Source of the DNA: a virus
Length of the DNA: 31,278 bases
Strand: one strand, 5' to 3'
IMG/VR virus record: IMGVR_UViG_3300030098_005059
Coordinates: 1-31,278 of that record
Shown here: piece after piece, positions 13,889-24,003 of the stretch
Numbering within the stretch: position 1 is the first letter of the stretch
Layout: each line of letters starts with the position of its first letter
Position numbers and translations under genes: made by a program
Notes under the pieces: model-generated
Seen by the model: the letters and a program-made list of their open reading frames with translations, nothing else
Database searches by the model: none
Told to the model about the DNA's origin: nothing

Positions 13889-13891
13889 AAA

Positions 13892-14218
13892 ATGGCAGAG
13901 TTTTTTGAAAACCCATGGATGAAGTATCTGGAAGATTTACCCAGAGCACCTTTTTATGCGATGGCTCAACCTTTTACGCAGACAACCGGCGGTAGAAGAC
14001 AGGCAGAAAGTGTATTTAATGACGCCCTGAACGAATATTATGGAGCGGTAGGAAATCAGATTTTATCTGGGCAGACACCTTCTATGACATTTACTTCGTT
14101 CTTACAGGGAACTGATACCGGAAATGAGTTTCCTTTTGCTCAGAGATTCGCAGAACGCCGTAGACAATTTGGAGATACAACTAGATTCGTACCTAGAACA
14201 CGAAGTATATTTTATTAG
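13892..14218 (+). CDS. Small virion-region protein, unknown, 108 aa
   Basis: No family recognised. Sequence begins MAEFFENPWMKYLEDLPRAP and contains RQAESVFNDALNEYYGAVGNQILSGQTPSMTFTSFLQG, a helix followed by a loop. The C-terminus is basic and aromatic (RFAERRRQFGDTTRFVPRTRSIFY). A GGTGGCGG leader overlapping the upstream gene end precedes the ATG 3 nt after the stop. The motif with an LSGQTP stretch before a Phe-rich loop looks like a short connector between larger proteins. Probably part of the same virion set as its neighbours. Confidence 0.6.
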   Translation: MAEFFENPWMKYLEDLPRAPFYAMAQPFTQTTGGRRQAESVFNDALNEYYGAVGNQILSGQTPSMTFTSFLQGTDTGNEFPFAQRFAERRRQFGDTTRFVPRTRSIFY

Positions 14219-14227
14219 GAGTCTATT

Positions 14228-17200
14228 ATGGTAATGCCTCGTGATGGTTTTGCTAGTTGGTTAAGTAGACAACCGACTCCGGCGTATAATATTCGTCCTA
14301 CAAATGCCCCAACTAATCGCAGAGATTTACAGGGTATAAGAGGTATGATGCAACAGCCATCTTTATCTCAACCGCAATTAACCTTGCCGACTCCTTCTGT
14401 CTTACCGCAAACTCCAACGGGAGCAATCGGACAAGGGACAAACCTCTCATGGTATAGACCCTTCAGGCGAGGAACTCCACAACCTATGCCCCCAACCCCT
14501 ATGCCTGTAGAAGAACCTCCTCCTCCTCCTGACCCTGATGCGTATTCATTATTAAATAATCAATTAGTCTCTGAAGGAAAATTTCAGTATTTACCTAAAA
14601 AAATTGTTACCGGAGGATGGGATGACACAAGACAGGAGGTACAAACTATTGACAATCCATTAGGTACAGATTTAGGCCCGTTAGATAGGAACCATTACGA
14701 CACATTTAAAACATACGATACAGGGCAAAAAAGTGGCTTCGGAGTAGGGGATCAAAAATCCCTTGCGATGGAACAGATGTTCGGAGACCCTGCCCTTGCA
14801 GATGAAATAGCAAAAGAGTCGCAAGCAAGAAGAATTGAACAGGGCCTTGCCCCAACTGTATATTTTGAAGACGGCGTGAAATTTATGGCCTTTATGAACC
14901 TTATGAATAATAAACGGAATCATCAGAAGGTAAAACAGACAGTTGCTTCTCAAAAGGCTTTAAGAACAATGGGAGAAGCGTTGACCGCAACACCTCTTCC
15001 TGAAGAGATAAAGATTGATCTCTCAAGAGCTGGAGGGCCAACACTGGAAGTTGGAGGTGAAGGTACAGGTATAGATGACGCTATATACGGATGGACTCAA
15101 AGAAACCTGACTGCACTTGATATTGGTTTAGCCATAACTACGGCGGCAGTTGGATACACCACAGGAGGTGCAGGCATCTCTGGTGTGGCTCCCGCTTGGG
15201 CTTGGAGACAGGGATTAAGAACTGCTGCAAAATGGGGTAGCAAGGAACTGTTAACCGGTATGGCAGTAAACTCTTACTTTCATGACGGATTAGCAGAAGC
15301 GATAGAATCGAAGTATGAATTAGGTGCTGTTGGAGGAGCGGTGACAATGGCTGCTACAAAAGGAAGAAGCGCATATACAAGAGGTCTTTTAGGAGCTGGT
15401 GTAGCTTCGGCTGGTTACGCGCTTGGAAGTCTAGCGGATGCAAAAGGTCAGGACTGGACTGGTGATGTCGCAGGAAGTTTGCTTGCAGGTATAGGTACAT
15501 GGAAATATAGCGGAAACGCCGGAACTCTTGCTCATAACATGGCACATACAGGAAGTATTCCTAAGGGTTTCAGGTCAACTTTTCAGAGTAAAAATGCCCC
15601 TTTGATGAGCTCAGAGATCGCTAAAGCAAAAGAAGGGTATAGGTCGATAGCTGATTCCGCAGATAAATTAGAACTACAATTAAAAAATATGTCGCCGGAG
15701 CAGGCAAAAGAAGCAAGGAAAACAATAAAAGATTATAGAAAGATAGCAAAAGAATATAAGAATATCGACTCTGGATTTACTTACGGACAGTTGTCTGACC
15801 TTGAAAAGAAAGCGACTGACGAAATGAGAGAGGCTTTATCTGCTCGGTTATTGGAATTTGCCGATGTCTCGGAGGTAAGAAGTAGCACTGCATGGGCCTT
15901 TAATACACTAGCCCAGATATACCGATCAGACCCAGAGAAAATGGCTAAACTTGCTACGAGAGAAGCAGATGCCACAAAACCAAGTATCTGGGATATTAGC
16001 GGAATACCGAAAGAACCAAGGGGTAACAGAGAGAAGTGGATGGACTTATACGATCTTCCTAAAACAGACCGAGAATCTCTTGAAGCACTTCACCCACGAG
16101 ACGTAAATGGTAACCTTGTACCCCCAAGACTTTCTGATGCAGCGACAAATATTAACGACTCTGTTGCAAATGCCAGACATGTAAAGGAATCTATGGGACG
16201 GGCAAACTCTGTGGCAGGACGTACCAAGATAAGTGATAACGGAAGAATAGTAGACCCCGACTTTGAAGATGTACATTCTGCTGCTTTTGATCGATTGAAG
16301 AATCGGAAGACTCCGGTGACGGAGCAGATATTTAGACCTGAAAGCCCTGTAGATGAAGTTATCGCAGACCAAGCAGCTAGAACAATTAAAATAAGAAACC
16401 ATATAGATATAGCAAGGGTTGCGTTTCAAATGTTCGGTGCAAATATGAAGACCGCCAAAGCCGTTGCAAGAATAGTGCATGATATAGACGATTGGCTTGG
16501 AGGAACAGTTAACCTCTCAAGTGATGATTATTTGCAATCAAGGATTAAAGGTGCTATTGAAGCGGTTTCCCGACCGGGAACACGCACATTAGATGATTGG
16601 GAAATAGACAGTATGGTGGTAGAAGAGATAAAAAGGGACTGGCCGGGTTTGATAAAAGAGGTAGACCCAGCACGTGGGATAACCTTAGAAGTAGCTCAGG
16701 CCTCGGCGAGGAAGGCTCTAGCCAGTAGGCGGGGGCAGAAAATAAAGCAAAGGATTATAAATGAAGGCAAGGCTAAACGGGACTACGAAGAAAGGGCTAT
16801 AGAAGTTTCTGAGGTTATCGACGGAAAGGCTACAGGAAAAGTATTAAAGTTAACTGATTATTCTGATAAATCCACAGGAGTAATGGCGTGGGTTGACAGG
16901 ATGGACGACGCCGCTAGAATTATATATGTATTAAAAGAGGCAGACCCTAAGACTTTGGTTCACGAGTTAGGTCATGCGTGGGAAAAAACTATAAAGGTTG
17001 CGGCCAGAGGAGACAGAAGATATCGGAACGGAGATCAATATAACAAATTAAGGGCTCTCGAAGAAGATATGTACAACAGTATCCTTGCAGGCACTAACGA
17101 ATCAAGGCTACAGGCCACAGTCGAAGAGATGGGGAACTGGAAGCCCGGCGCACCTTGGAATAACGCTATAAAGGAAGAGTTTGCCGAAAGAATTGGAGCG

Positions 17201-20200
17201 TCTCTCTCTAATATATTTAGGGCATTTGGTGATATTGATATATCTAGCGTAAAAACTCCCGAAGATTTATTAAGAGAAATCGAAAATGTTTCAGAACTTG
17301 ATTCCCTTGTAGACTTTGCCTCTCGAGCAATTCTCGATACCCATGATTTAAAAACTATAAGCGACAGGATAAACCTTCACAAAAATGTTAGGGTAAGGCA
17401 ACTGTTTACGGCTGCTATATTAAAGAGCAGAAATATCGCTAAAACAAAAGACTTTTATGAACTCGAAGAAAGTTTGGATGACGCTGTAGAAGGAACCAAT
17501 ATGGCTCCTCTCTTTGGTGAAGGGATGCCGGATAGCGTACAGGCCAGAAGGGTTTTTAAACTTCCTGAAGAAAACCCAAAGATAAAAAACTATACCGGTA
17601 AAGGGACAGGAGATATTAATTACGAAGAAATAGATTATGTTATTGACCTTTCTGATCTAAAGAATAAGGTCAATAATAGGGCGATAGAAGACTACGGCGA
17701 AGTATCACGAGGTAGTGGAGTTATCAAAGCAGCAGAATATATTCGCATTAGAAAAAAAAGTTTGCGGCAGATACTAAGACATAGGTTTGTTGAGTATCTC
17801 GAGTACCGAGAACAACATTGGAAGAAAAAACCAACGGCGGCGGATTGGAAAAGGGCAGAGCGAGAGATAGAAAAAATAATAGATGATCTAGATTTGAAAG
17901 AGCCTGACGATTATCTAGCCGGTGATTATCCGTCTGCCGGATACCATGCAACCGACATTACGTTCGACTGGTCTAAAAAAGACGGAAGTGTAAAAGGGCA
18001 TATAGACATTAGCGTGACTGAAGATGGGATTATAGACGTACCTCTGATTGAGATAACTGGCGGATGGCTTTTTCCTGCGGAAATTAACCAATCGGATTTG
18101 ATAATAAAAAATCAGCTTAAGTCTTTTTACAGGTACCATGCTTGGGATAATAAAAAGGGCACCTTTGTAAGATCAACGGATAATGCGGTTTTAGCAAACG
18201 ACCAGTGGCTGGCGGATATAACAGCTCAACTACAATTAATGTTTCCTCATATGAGATATATGTTCGGTAGCAGAGCGTCAGGTGCAAAAGCCGCAGGTGC
18301 TACAGCCGGTACAAAAGTAGCACAAAGGTACGATTTTCGTGACTTAACAAACTTAGATGATAAAAAAATATTTGGTAGAACAGATGAAGCAAAAAAACTT
18401 TTACATATAAAAGCAAATGCTAATTTCGATCGCCTTCAAGAATCCTTTGCTGATTATGTTGACGATTATGTGGGCACACCAAGAAAGAAACTCCCTAAAG
18501 ATTACAGTAATTTTCCTGATACTGTTCAGCTAATTGAAGTTCTTGAAGGAAGTACCCTCATCAGATGGAATAAAAACAAAGGCCCAATAGAAGCGTTAAC
18601 AAATAACGAGCAGAGAGCATTAGAAAGAAAAGTTCTTGAGCCTCGAAGCGCAGAGGATCGGGCGCTCGACAGGGAGATGATAAGGGCTTCGGCGGATCAA
18701 GTAGGCAGAGATGTAAATAGGTTAGCAGATGAAAATACACGCCTGCGAGATTTAATGGATGCTTTAGAAGATAGCATTTCCGATACTCCCCCTACAGGAC
18801 AACAACTCTCTGCGGCAGGATTATCTCCAGCAGATGTAGACCCGGTGGTTTTACGCTCACAAATAGATCAGGGTAGAGAATTTGCAGATCAATTTCATAG
18901 ATTTATAAATGTCTGGAGCGCTGGATACCGATTCGACAATATGTTGTTTAATAGTTTAGGTAGTGCAAGAGATCGCTTTAGGGTAAGATCAATGATAGAC
19001 GAAATCAAACGGGCAGAAGCCGCTTTGTCACCCGATATGAAAGGCCAGATGAGCAATCATATGGATATTATAAAATCTATAGACAACGAACTTTTGAAAT
19101 TGGACAGGGAAAGGATAAATGATATCCCTACACATACCCCCCGGGTAGGCATTTACAGAGGTCAAGAAACAGTAGACTTTGACTTAATGGAGGGCAAAAA
19201 TTTCCCATACGCCGAGTGGCAAAGGAGTATTGTGTCGGGAGAAGACCCTAGGCGACTTGATTTTCCTATAACAGAGAAACTACAAGCACAGATGGGGAAC
19301 TTAGATGACCCTGACGGCGGATGGCAAGCCAGAATAAGAGGAAACGACGAGTCTGTCGGAAGTATTGTTAATGATACACCCGGAGAAAACGCCGCAAAAG
19401 TCGTAGTGGTAGAGCCCGCCGACGAGAAAAATATATTGGAAATTCCTCCGATAGGGTGGGGATTACCCAGAAGCCTTAGAGAAAAGAAAGCCGCATATAG
19501 ATTTCTGGTAGGGTTTGTTCCCAAAAAACTAGGCACTAAAAAACTAAAAATAAGTCAAGAGTTAGAAGAAAGTGAAGATGTATATGATAGTGAATTATTT
19601 GCGTCGATTATAAATCCTCTTGTTGACATGATACAGCAGGGAATGGAGAGGTCTAATAGTGTAGCTTCATCAGTTACCAGTGTGATTGACGCGAAAATAA
19701 GCGATGCCTTTAAGATTAAAGGTTTTAGAGGTATGGAAAGGGACGATATCTTAATGACAAAGGACGGCAGGATACCTTTCTTGGCAGGAGTCGATATACC
19801 AAGCGCGCCTACTGTACAGGATGTTGCCGCAAGGTGGCCTATCTATAGAGACTCAGGACTACTTTCCGACGATATGATTGAGGCATTTGAGACATTAAGA
19901 AAATTACTCCAACCTTATGACACGCTTTTAAGAAACGGAAAACATATAAACCTTGAAAGAGATAGATTTAGACCCGATATACTTTTGAGTGACGACCCTT
20001 CTAATAGCGGATTTTATGTTCCTAGAGGTTCTGCACAGCAATCAGCAGATGATTTCAATGCCTTTGATGCAGGAAAGGGAACGAAATTTGAAACAACAAG
20101 ATTCGGAGCGACAACAAAGATTGGCGCATTGAACAAGGCTACCTTTGATTCTATGGCTGAAGCACTTGATGCAGGATACGAGTATGTTCCGTTAATCCAA

Positions 20201-23098
20201 GCAATATCTTCATATATCAAAGGAGCAAGAAGACTTGGTTATCAGGATTATTTCACCAGAGTCATTTTGAAAATGAAAGAGGTAGACGGAGATACCCCTT
20301 TATGGTATTCACCTAAACGTCTTATCGCTCTGCCTCAAGAAAAAAATAAGTATTCTCACCCTGAACTTTCAAAATACGTCTTTGGAGAGGATGCAAAAAG
20401 GGATATTGAGAATATCGAAATTCATTTATATGAAAATAATGATACGGCCCGAGCAAAAAAACTTACCCTATATACAAAAGATGACGACTATACAAAGATG
20501 GGAGACCTTGCTGACGAATTAGAAGAGATAGCACAGAACGGAAAGCTAACGGAAGAACTAAAAGGTACAGCAGGTAGGATAGCGGCTAGTCTTAATAAAA
20601 AAATAGGCCAGATAGATGAACTAAAAAATAACCCTAGGTATCGTAACGATCTAAACAAGAAGGCCATAACTGTTTACAATAACGCTTTGAACGATGTACA
20701 TAGAGCGGCAGGTGAGATGAGTCTGGCAGAATTTACAGGGATGACGGGAATAAACCTCCGTGGTAAATATCTTCCTCACTATCTAAGAGCGATAATGGAA
20801 CACGCTTTTCCTAGGCCTCCTGAACCTTCCTTACCATTACGTGGGCCGGGAGGTGTCCTTGAAAAGGCTCGCTTTGCAAAGGTGGATGTTAGTAAAGGTG
20901 CAGGGGGACAAGCAGTATCAGATGCATCTGTAATAGCAAAATACTACGCAGGGCAAAGTAAGCAGTATTTAAAAATATGGACGATGAATAATAGGTTATA
21001 TTCAACAATAGGTGCTACATGGGATAACTCTTCAATAGGAATAAATCTTATGTTCAGATTATTAGTAGATATAAAAAACAGTGGTTTTGGAACTAAGGGT
21101 TCTTATGACGCAGCAAAGGTAATAAGCGGTAAAATGACTCCGGCAGAACTTCAGCGAATGTACCCAAGTCTTGCAGCGCTCAAGGCAAATGTTATGATAT
21201 TAAATCCACTACAGTATCCTGACCACGCAAGGCTTGTAAACGGAAGGCTTATGGCCCACTTTAATGAACTCGCAATCGCCAGAGGGATGCCGACGGCTGA
21301 AGATTGGGCGCAAGTCGGGCTTCGTATGCGTGGCACACAACACGAATACTCTCTAAGTTTTTTTGATAAGCTGCCGGTTTTCCGAAGAGCAGGGATGTTA
21401 TTTGGTTATACCGGAGATCAGGCTAGACTTGCGATTGCAGATAGTGAATTAGAACACCATCTTAGAACTACAGGAAAAACTCTTCAACAGGCAAAAGCCG
21501 ATGGCTCTATGGAATCGATCGCAAAACATGCTAACAGGTCAATGGGGTTCTCTCCTCAAAGTGGTACATACGACATAGGAGAACTACTTTTATTTGCACC
21601 AAACTTTTTCAGAGCTAGATTTGAAATGATCTATGGTGCCCTTAGGGCTAGTGTTCCTATCGGAAGAAGGTCGCTAGACCAAAAACTGGCGAGAAGAGAT
21701 ATGGCAAAGTTTCTCGGTTCAGCACTTGTCCTGACTGTTGCAATTAATGAAGCACTTGGAAACGATACAGACTTAAACCCTGTGATTGTAAAAAAATCTT
21801 ATAGAGGTTTCCCTAGAAAACCTGATGTACAGTGGAACCCTAACTTTTTACGAATCCGTTACGGAGATCGAGATTATAGTTTACTAGGTGCATATGATTC
21901 TATGTTTAGAATGATTTTAACGGCAGGGCAAGGTGATGTCACTACATTCAATAGTGTTCTTGGAGGAAGTCCTAGGGCTGTTATTGACCTAATTACGCAG
22001 AGTAACTTCTTTGGAAAGCCACTTGAAGACTTAAGTGATAATCTGGAGGATACCGGTTATGATTGGCTTGCTGATACTTTAGCATATATCTGGGAAGGTT
22101 ACAAACCTTGGGCCGCTACTGAAATGACAAAGATGGCTGTTGGGGATTTTAGAGAAGAGGTAACTAATAAGAATTGGCATGCGGCTGCTATAGATGCTTC
22201 ACAAATAGGTGGCGAAGCATTTGGCCCGAAGTCCGCAGAGATAAGTTTCGGAGATATAAAGCAGGACGTTACCGAATCCGAATATCAGGACGGAAGAGTT
22301 TCTGCTAAATTTTACAGTTCACTTGAACCTCACGAACGAACATATATAACTGACCTTGTAAATAAACAGAATCCCGATCTATACAAAGACCTACCACAGA
22401 AACTAGATCAACCTAGTATATATATGGCGAAGAGCAGAGAACTGAATGAGATATTCAAAGAGACTGAACGTGATATATTTGATGCGTTTGAAACGGCAAC
22501 AGGCCCTATCGCCTTAAGAGAAGGAAGAAAACTAACAGCAAAGGAAGCCCGCTCAAAGTGGTGGAACGCATATATGGATATACAACAGGCAAAAATCGGT
22601 GTGAAATTTGCGTTGGATAGAGTGCAGTTCGATCAAGATATTGAAGGCAAGGGAACCGAAGAAGAGAAAAAGGCGTTGCGAAAGTTTTATGATATCGGAG
22701 ATAGAGAAGATATTTCCCTGAAAGGGGAAGTAGGGATTGAATTTAATTCGGACTTGTATATGTTTTATGTAACTAGCCTTCTGGAATCAGAACTTACCCC
22801 TGACCTAAGAGAATATGTTGTAAGAAATATAAAGATGAAATCCAATTATCCAGACGAGTGGAACAAGTTATTTAGAGAATCTAATAGAACAAGAGAGATA
22901 CTAGACCCTTTCACTAAAAACAGAAATGCAACCATATATACATCTTATGGATTACAGATGGAAATGCAAAAAGCTAGAGAAAAGTTCCAGTCTAAACATT
23001 CACCTAAACCTTCCAAATTCTTAGAGGGAGGTATACTCGAACCTCAACTAGAGAATATAGGTGCAGGTATAAAAGGACTTGCCGAAAGTTTAAAATAA
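14228..23098 (+). CDS. Giant polyvalent protein (2956 aa) with zincin metallopeptidase domain
   Basis: A single 8.9-kb frame with an AGGAG leader. Order: a Pro-rich N-terminus (about 30-115, including VEEPPPPPDPD); an Ala/Gly-rich hydrophobic stretch (about 285-430), possibly membrane-active; a charged helical region (450-530); a zincin domain with ADPKTLVHELGHAW, zinc site H912-E913-x-x-H916, and EEFAERIGASL (983-993) supplying the likely third ligand. A long charged middle follows (1000-2240). The C-terminal region includes NRSMGFSPQSG...LLFAPNFFRARFEMIYGALRAS and RIRYGDRDYSLLGAYDSMFRMI (about 2434-2560), a pattern shared by large phage polyvalent proteins. Such proteins are thought to enter the host with the DNA and act on host targets. 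The last 400 residues are charged and helical. Confidence 0.78.
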   Translation: MVMPRDGFASWLSRQPTPAYNIRPTNAPTNRRDLQGIRGMMQQPSLSQPQLTLPTPSVLPQTPTGAIGQGTNLSWYRPFRRGTPQPMPPTPMPVEEPPPPPDPDAYSLLNNQLVSEGKFQYLPKKIVTGGWDDTRQEVQTIDNPLGTDLGPLDRNHYDTFKTYDTGQKSGFGVGDQKSLAMEQMFGDPALADEIAKESQARRIEQGLAPTVYFEDGVKFMAFMNLMNNKRNHQKVKQTVASQKALRTMGEALTATPLPEEIKIDLSRAGGPTLEVGGEGTGIDDAIYGWTQRNLTALDIGLAITTAAVGYTTGGAGISGVAPAWAWRQGLRTAAKWGSKELLTGMAVNSYFHDGLAEAIESKYELGAVGGAVTMAATKGRSAYTRGLLGAGVASAGYALGSLADAKGQDWTGDVAGSLLAGIGTWKYSGNAGTLAHNMAHTGSIPKGFRSTFQSKNAPLMSSEIAKAKEGYRSIADSADKLELQLKNMSPEQAKEARKTIKDYRKIAKEYKNIDSGFTYGQLSDLEKKATDEMREALSARLLEFADVSEVRSSTAWAFNTLAQIYRSDPEKMAKLATREADATKPSIWDISGIPKEPRGNREKWMDLYDLPKTDRESLEALHPRDVNGNLVPPRLSDAATNINDSVANARHVKESMGRANSVAGRTKISDNGRIVDPDFEDVHSAAFDRLKNRKTPVTEQIFRPESPVDEVIADQAARTIKIRNHIDIARVAFQMFGANMKTAKAVARIVHDIDDWLGGTVNLSSDDYLQSRIKGAIEAVSRPGTRTLDDWEIDSMVVEEIKRDWPGLIKEVDPARGITLEVAQASARKALASRRGQKIKQRIINEGKAKRDYEERAIEVSEVIDGKATGKVLKLTDYSDKSTGVMAWVDRMDDAARIIYVLKEADPKTLVHELGHAWEKTIKVAARGDRRYRNGDQYNKLRALEEDMYNSILAGTNESRLQATVEEMGNWKPGAPWNNAIKEEFAERIGASLSNIFRAFGDIDISSVKTPEDLLREIENVSELDSLVDFASRAILDTHDLKTISDRINLHKNVRVRQLFTAAILKSRNIAKTKDFYELEESLDDAVEGTNMAPLFGEGMPDSVQARRVFKLPEENPKIKNYTGKGTGDINYEEIDYVIDLSDLKNKVNNRAIEDYGEVSRGSGVIKAAEYIRIRKKSLRQILRHRFVEYLEYREQHWKKKPTAADWKRAEREIEKIIDDLDLKEPDDYLAGDYPSAGYHATDITFDWSKKDGSVKGHIDISVTEDGIIDVPLIEITGGWLFPAEINQSDLIIKNQLKSFYRYHAWDNKKGTFVRSTDNAVLANDQWLADITAQLQLMFPHMRYMFGSRASGAKAAGATAGTKVAQRYDFRDLTNLDDKKIFGRTDEAKKLLHIKANANFDRLQESFADYVDDYVGTPRKKLPKDYSNFPDTVQLIEVLEGSTLIRWNKNKGPIEALTNNEQRALERKVLEPRSAEDRALDREMIRASADQVGRDVNRLADENTRLRDLMDALEDSISDTPPTGQQLSAAGLSPADVDPVVLRSQIDQGREFADQFHRFINVWSAGYRFDNMLFNSLGSARDRFRVRSMIDEIKRAEAALSPDMKGQMSNHMDIIKSIDNELLKLDRERINDIPTHTPRVGIYRGQETVDFDLMEGKNFPYAEWQRSIVSGEDPRRLDFPITEKLQAQMGNLDDPDGGWQARIRGNDESVGSIVNDTPGENAAKVVVVEPADEKNILEIPPIGWGLPRSLREKKAAYRFLVGFVPKKLGTKKLKISQELEESEDVYDSELFASIINPLVDMIQQGMERSNSVASSVTSVIDAKISDAFKIKGFRGMERDDILMTKDGRIPFLAGVDIPSAPTVQDVAARWPIYRDSGLLSDDMIEAFETLRKLLQPYDTLLRNGKHINLERDRFRPDILLSDDPSNSGFYVPRGSAQQSADDFNAFDAGKGTKFETTRFGATTKIGALNKATFDSMAEALDAGYEYVPLIQAISSYIKGARRLGYQDYFTRVILKMKEVDGDTPLWYSPKRLIALPQEKNKYSHPELSKYVFGEDAKRDIENIEIHLYENNDTARAKKLTLYTKDDDYTKMGDLADELEEIAQNGKLTEELKGTAGRIAASLNKKIGQIDELKNNPRYRNDLNKKAITVYNNALNDVHRAAGEMSLAEFTGMTGINLRGKYLPHYLRAIMEHAFPRPPEPSLPLRGPGGVLEKARFAKVDVSKGAGGQAVSDASVIAKYYAGQSKQYLKIWTMNNRLYSTIGATWDNSSIGINLMFRLLVDIKNSGFGTKGSYDAAKVISGKMTPAELQRMYPSLAALKANVMILNPLQYPDHARLVNGRLMAHFNELAIARGMPTAEDWAQVGLRMRGTQHEYSLSFFDKLPVFRRAGMLFGYTGDQARLAIADSELEHHLRTTGKTLQQAKADGSMESIAKHANRSMGFSPQSGTYDIGELLLFAPNFFRARFEMIYGALRASVPIGRRSLDQKLARRDMAKFLGSALVLTVAINEALGNDTDLNPVIVKKSYRGFPRKPDVQWNPNFLRIRYGDRDYSLLGAYDSMFRMILTAGQGDVTTFNSVLGGSPRAVIDLITQSNFFGKPLEDLSDNLEDTGYDWLADTLAYIWEGYKPWAATEMTKMAVGDFREEVTNKNWHAAAIDASQIGGEAFGPKSAEISFGDIKQDVTESEYQDGRVSAKFYSSLEPHERTYITDLVNKQNPDLYKDLPQKLDQPSIYMAKSRELNEIFKETERDIFDAFETATGPIALREGRKLTAKEARSKWWNAYMDIQQAKIGVKFALDRVQFDQDIEGKGTEEEKKALRKFYDIGDREDISLKGEVGIEFNSDLYMFYVTSLLESELTPDLREYVVRNIKMKSNYPDEWNKLFRESNRTREILDPFTKNRNATIYTSYGLQMEMQKAREKFQSKHSPKPSKFLEGGILEPQLENIGAGIKGLAESLK

Positions 23099-23174
23099 TA
23101 TTATCATTAGAGGGTAACCTTCAGGAGCACATGTATACGGATACGTGCACTTTTGAACACATGAGGAACTGGTA

Positions 23175-23990
23175 ATGACTACAGAACAAACCCCTTTTCA
23201 GCCTACAGGTAGTGGAATTTCCGACATTCAGACAGAGGAACCAGCCATAGAGACACCGGTACAACCGGAGTTAACTAGCACGGAACCAACACCGAATACA
23301 GGGAGCGCCCAACAACCAACAACTGACGGAGCGGTTTCGGAAACAGGTAATCAAACTGATCAGCGAACGTACACGGAAGACGAATGGCGTAAATTTCAAT
23401 CTTCAACCGACAAAAGAATTGCCGAGCTGGAGACACAGAATAAAAATTTACAAGAGCAGTCTACTAAGATGAGAGACGAGTATAGTACCGCAACTCTGGA
23501 TGCAGAAGTGCAGCAACTTACTCAAAATTTAACTCAGCAGTATATACAGCAACAGGGAATGGACGAACAACTTGCCGTTCAAATGGCACATAGGGACGCC
23601 AACAACCTGAAGCAACAGTATTTACAGCAGAGGGAAAACTCTAATCTTCAGGACACAATTTCAAAACAACAGGAACAGCTAGGAACAAGAGTAAAGATGG
23701 CAAGGGCGTATGAACTTTCCGTTGAACATAAGGTTCCTATCGACAGCCTGATGGCATTTGATAAACCTGAACAGATGGAGGCTCATGCCAAAACTCTTTC
23801 GGAAATGAATCGTTTGAAAGGTCAGTTGCAGGGAAATACTCCTGCACAGAATTACACGTCCAGCACACCTCAACCAGATGTTGCTCCGACAGACGCGGAA
23901 GCAATATTAGACCGCTATAACCAAGGCGATCAAGGTGTATCAACCGAGATGGCCCGTGAGGCGGCATCGAAATTAGGTTTTGAGTTGTAA
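23175..23990 (+). CDS. Probable capsid scaffolding protein
   Basis: 271 residues. The N-terminal 70 residues are Pro/Thr/Gln-rich and disordered. A coiled coil follows (KRIAELETQNKNLQEQSTKMRDEYS, about 79-103, and a Gln-rich helical region to about 175). The C-terminal half, KMARAYELSVEHKVPIDSLMAFDKPEQMEAHAKTLSEMNRLKG, is helical. Composition, size and position directly before the major capsid gene fit a scaffold that drives prohead assembly. No protease is seen in the window, so removal or exit of the scaffold cannot be judged. The 76-nt gap upstream holds a weak GCAC...GTGC hairpin and a GAGGA leader. Confidence 0.72.
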   Translation: MTTEQTPFQPTGSGISDIQTEEPAIETPVQPELTSTEPTPNTGSAQQPTTDGAVSETGNQTDQRTYTEDEWRKFQSSTDKRIAELETQNKNLQEQSTKMRDEYSTATLDAEVQQLTQNLTQQYIQQQGMDEQLAVQMAHRDANNLKQQYLQQRENSNLQDTISKQQEQLGTRVKMARAYELSVEHKVPIDSLMAFDKPEQMEAHAKTLSEMNRLKGQLQGNTPAQNYTSSTPQPDVAPTDAEAILDRYNQGDQGVSTEMAREAASKLGFEL

Positions 23991-24003
23991 AGGATAAGCC
24001 AAA

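Noticed and set aside
17942-18000. YHATDITFDW in the giant protein as an ADP-ribosyltransferase motif
   Set aside because: The expected Gly-rich YFT-type second motif and catalytic Glu context do not follow.
23099-23174. GCAC...GTGC hairpin before the scaffold gene as a terminator
   Set aside because: Stem is short and imperfect with no T-run after it.
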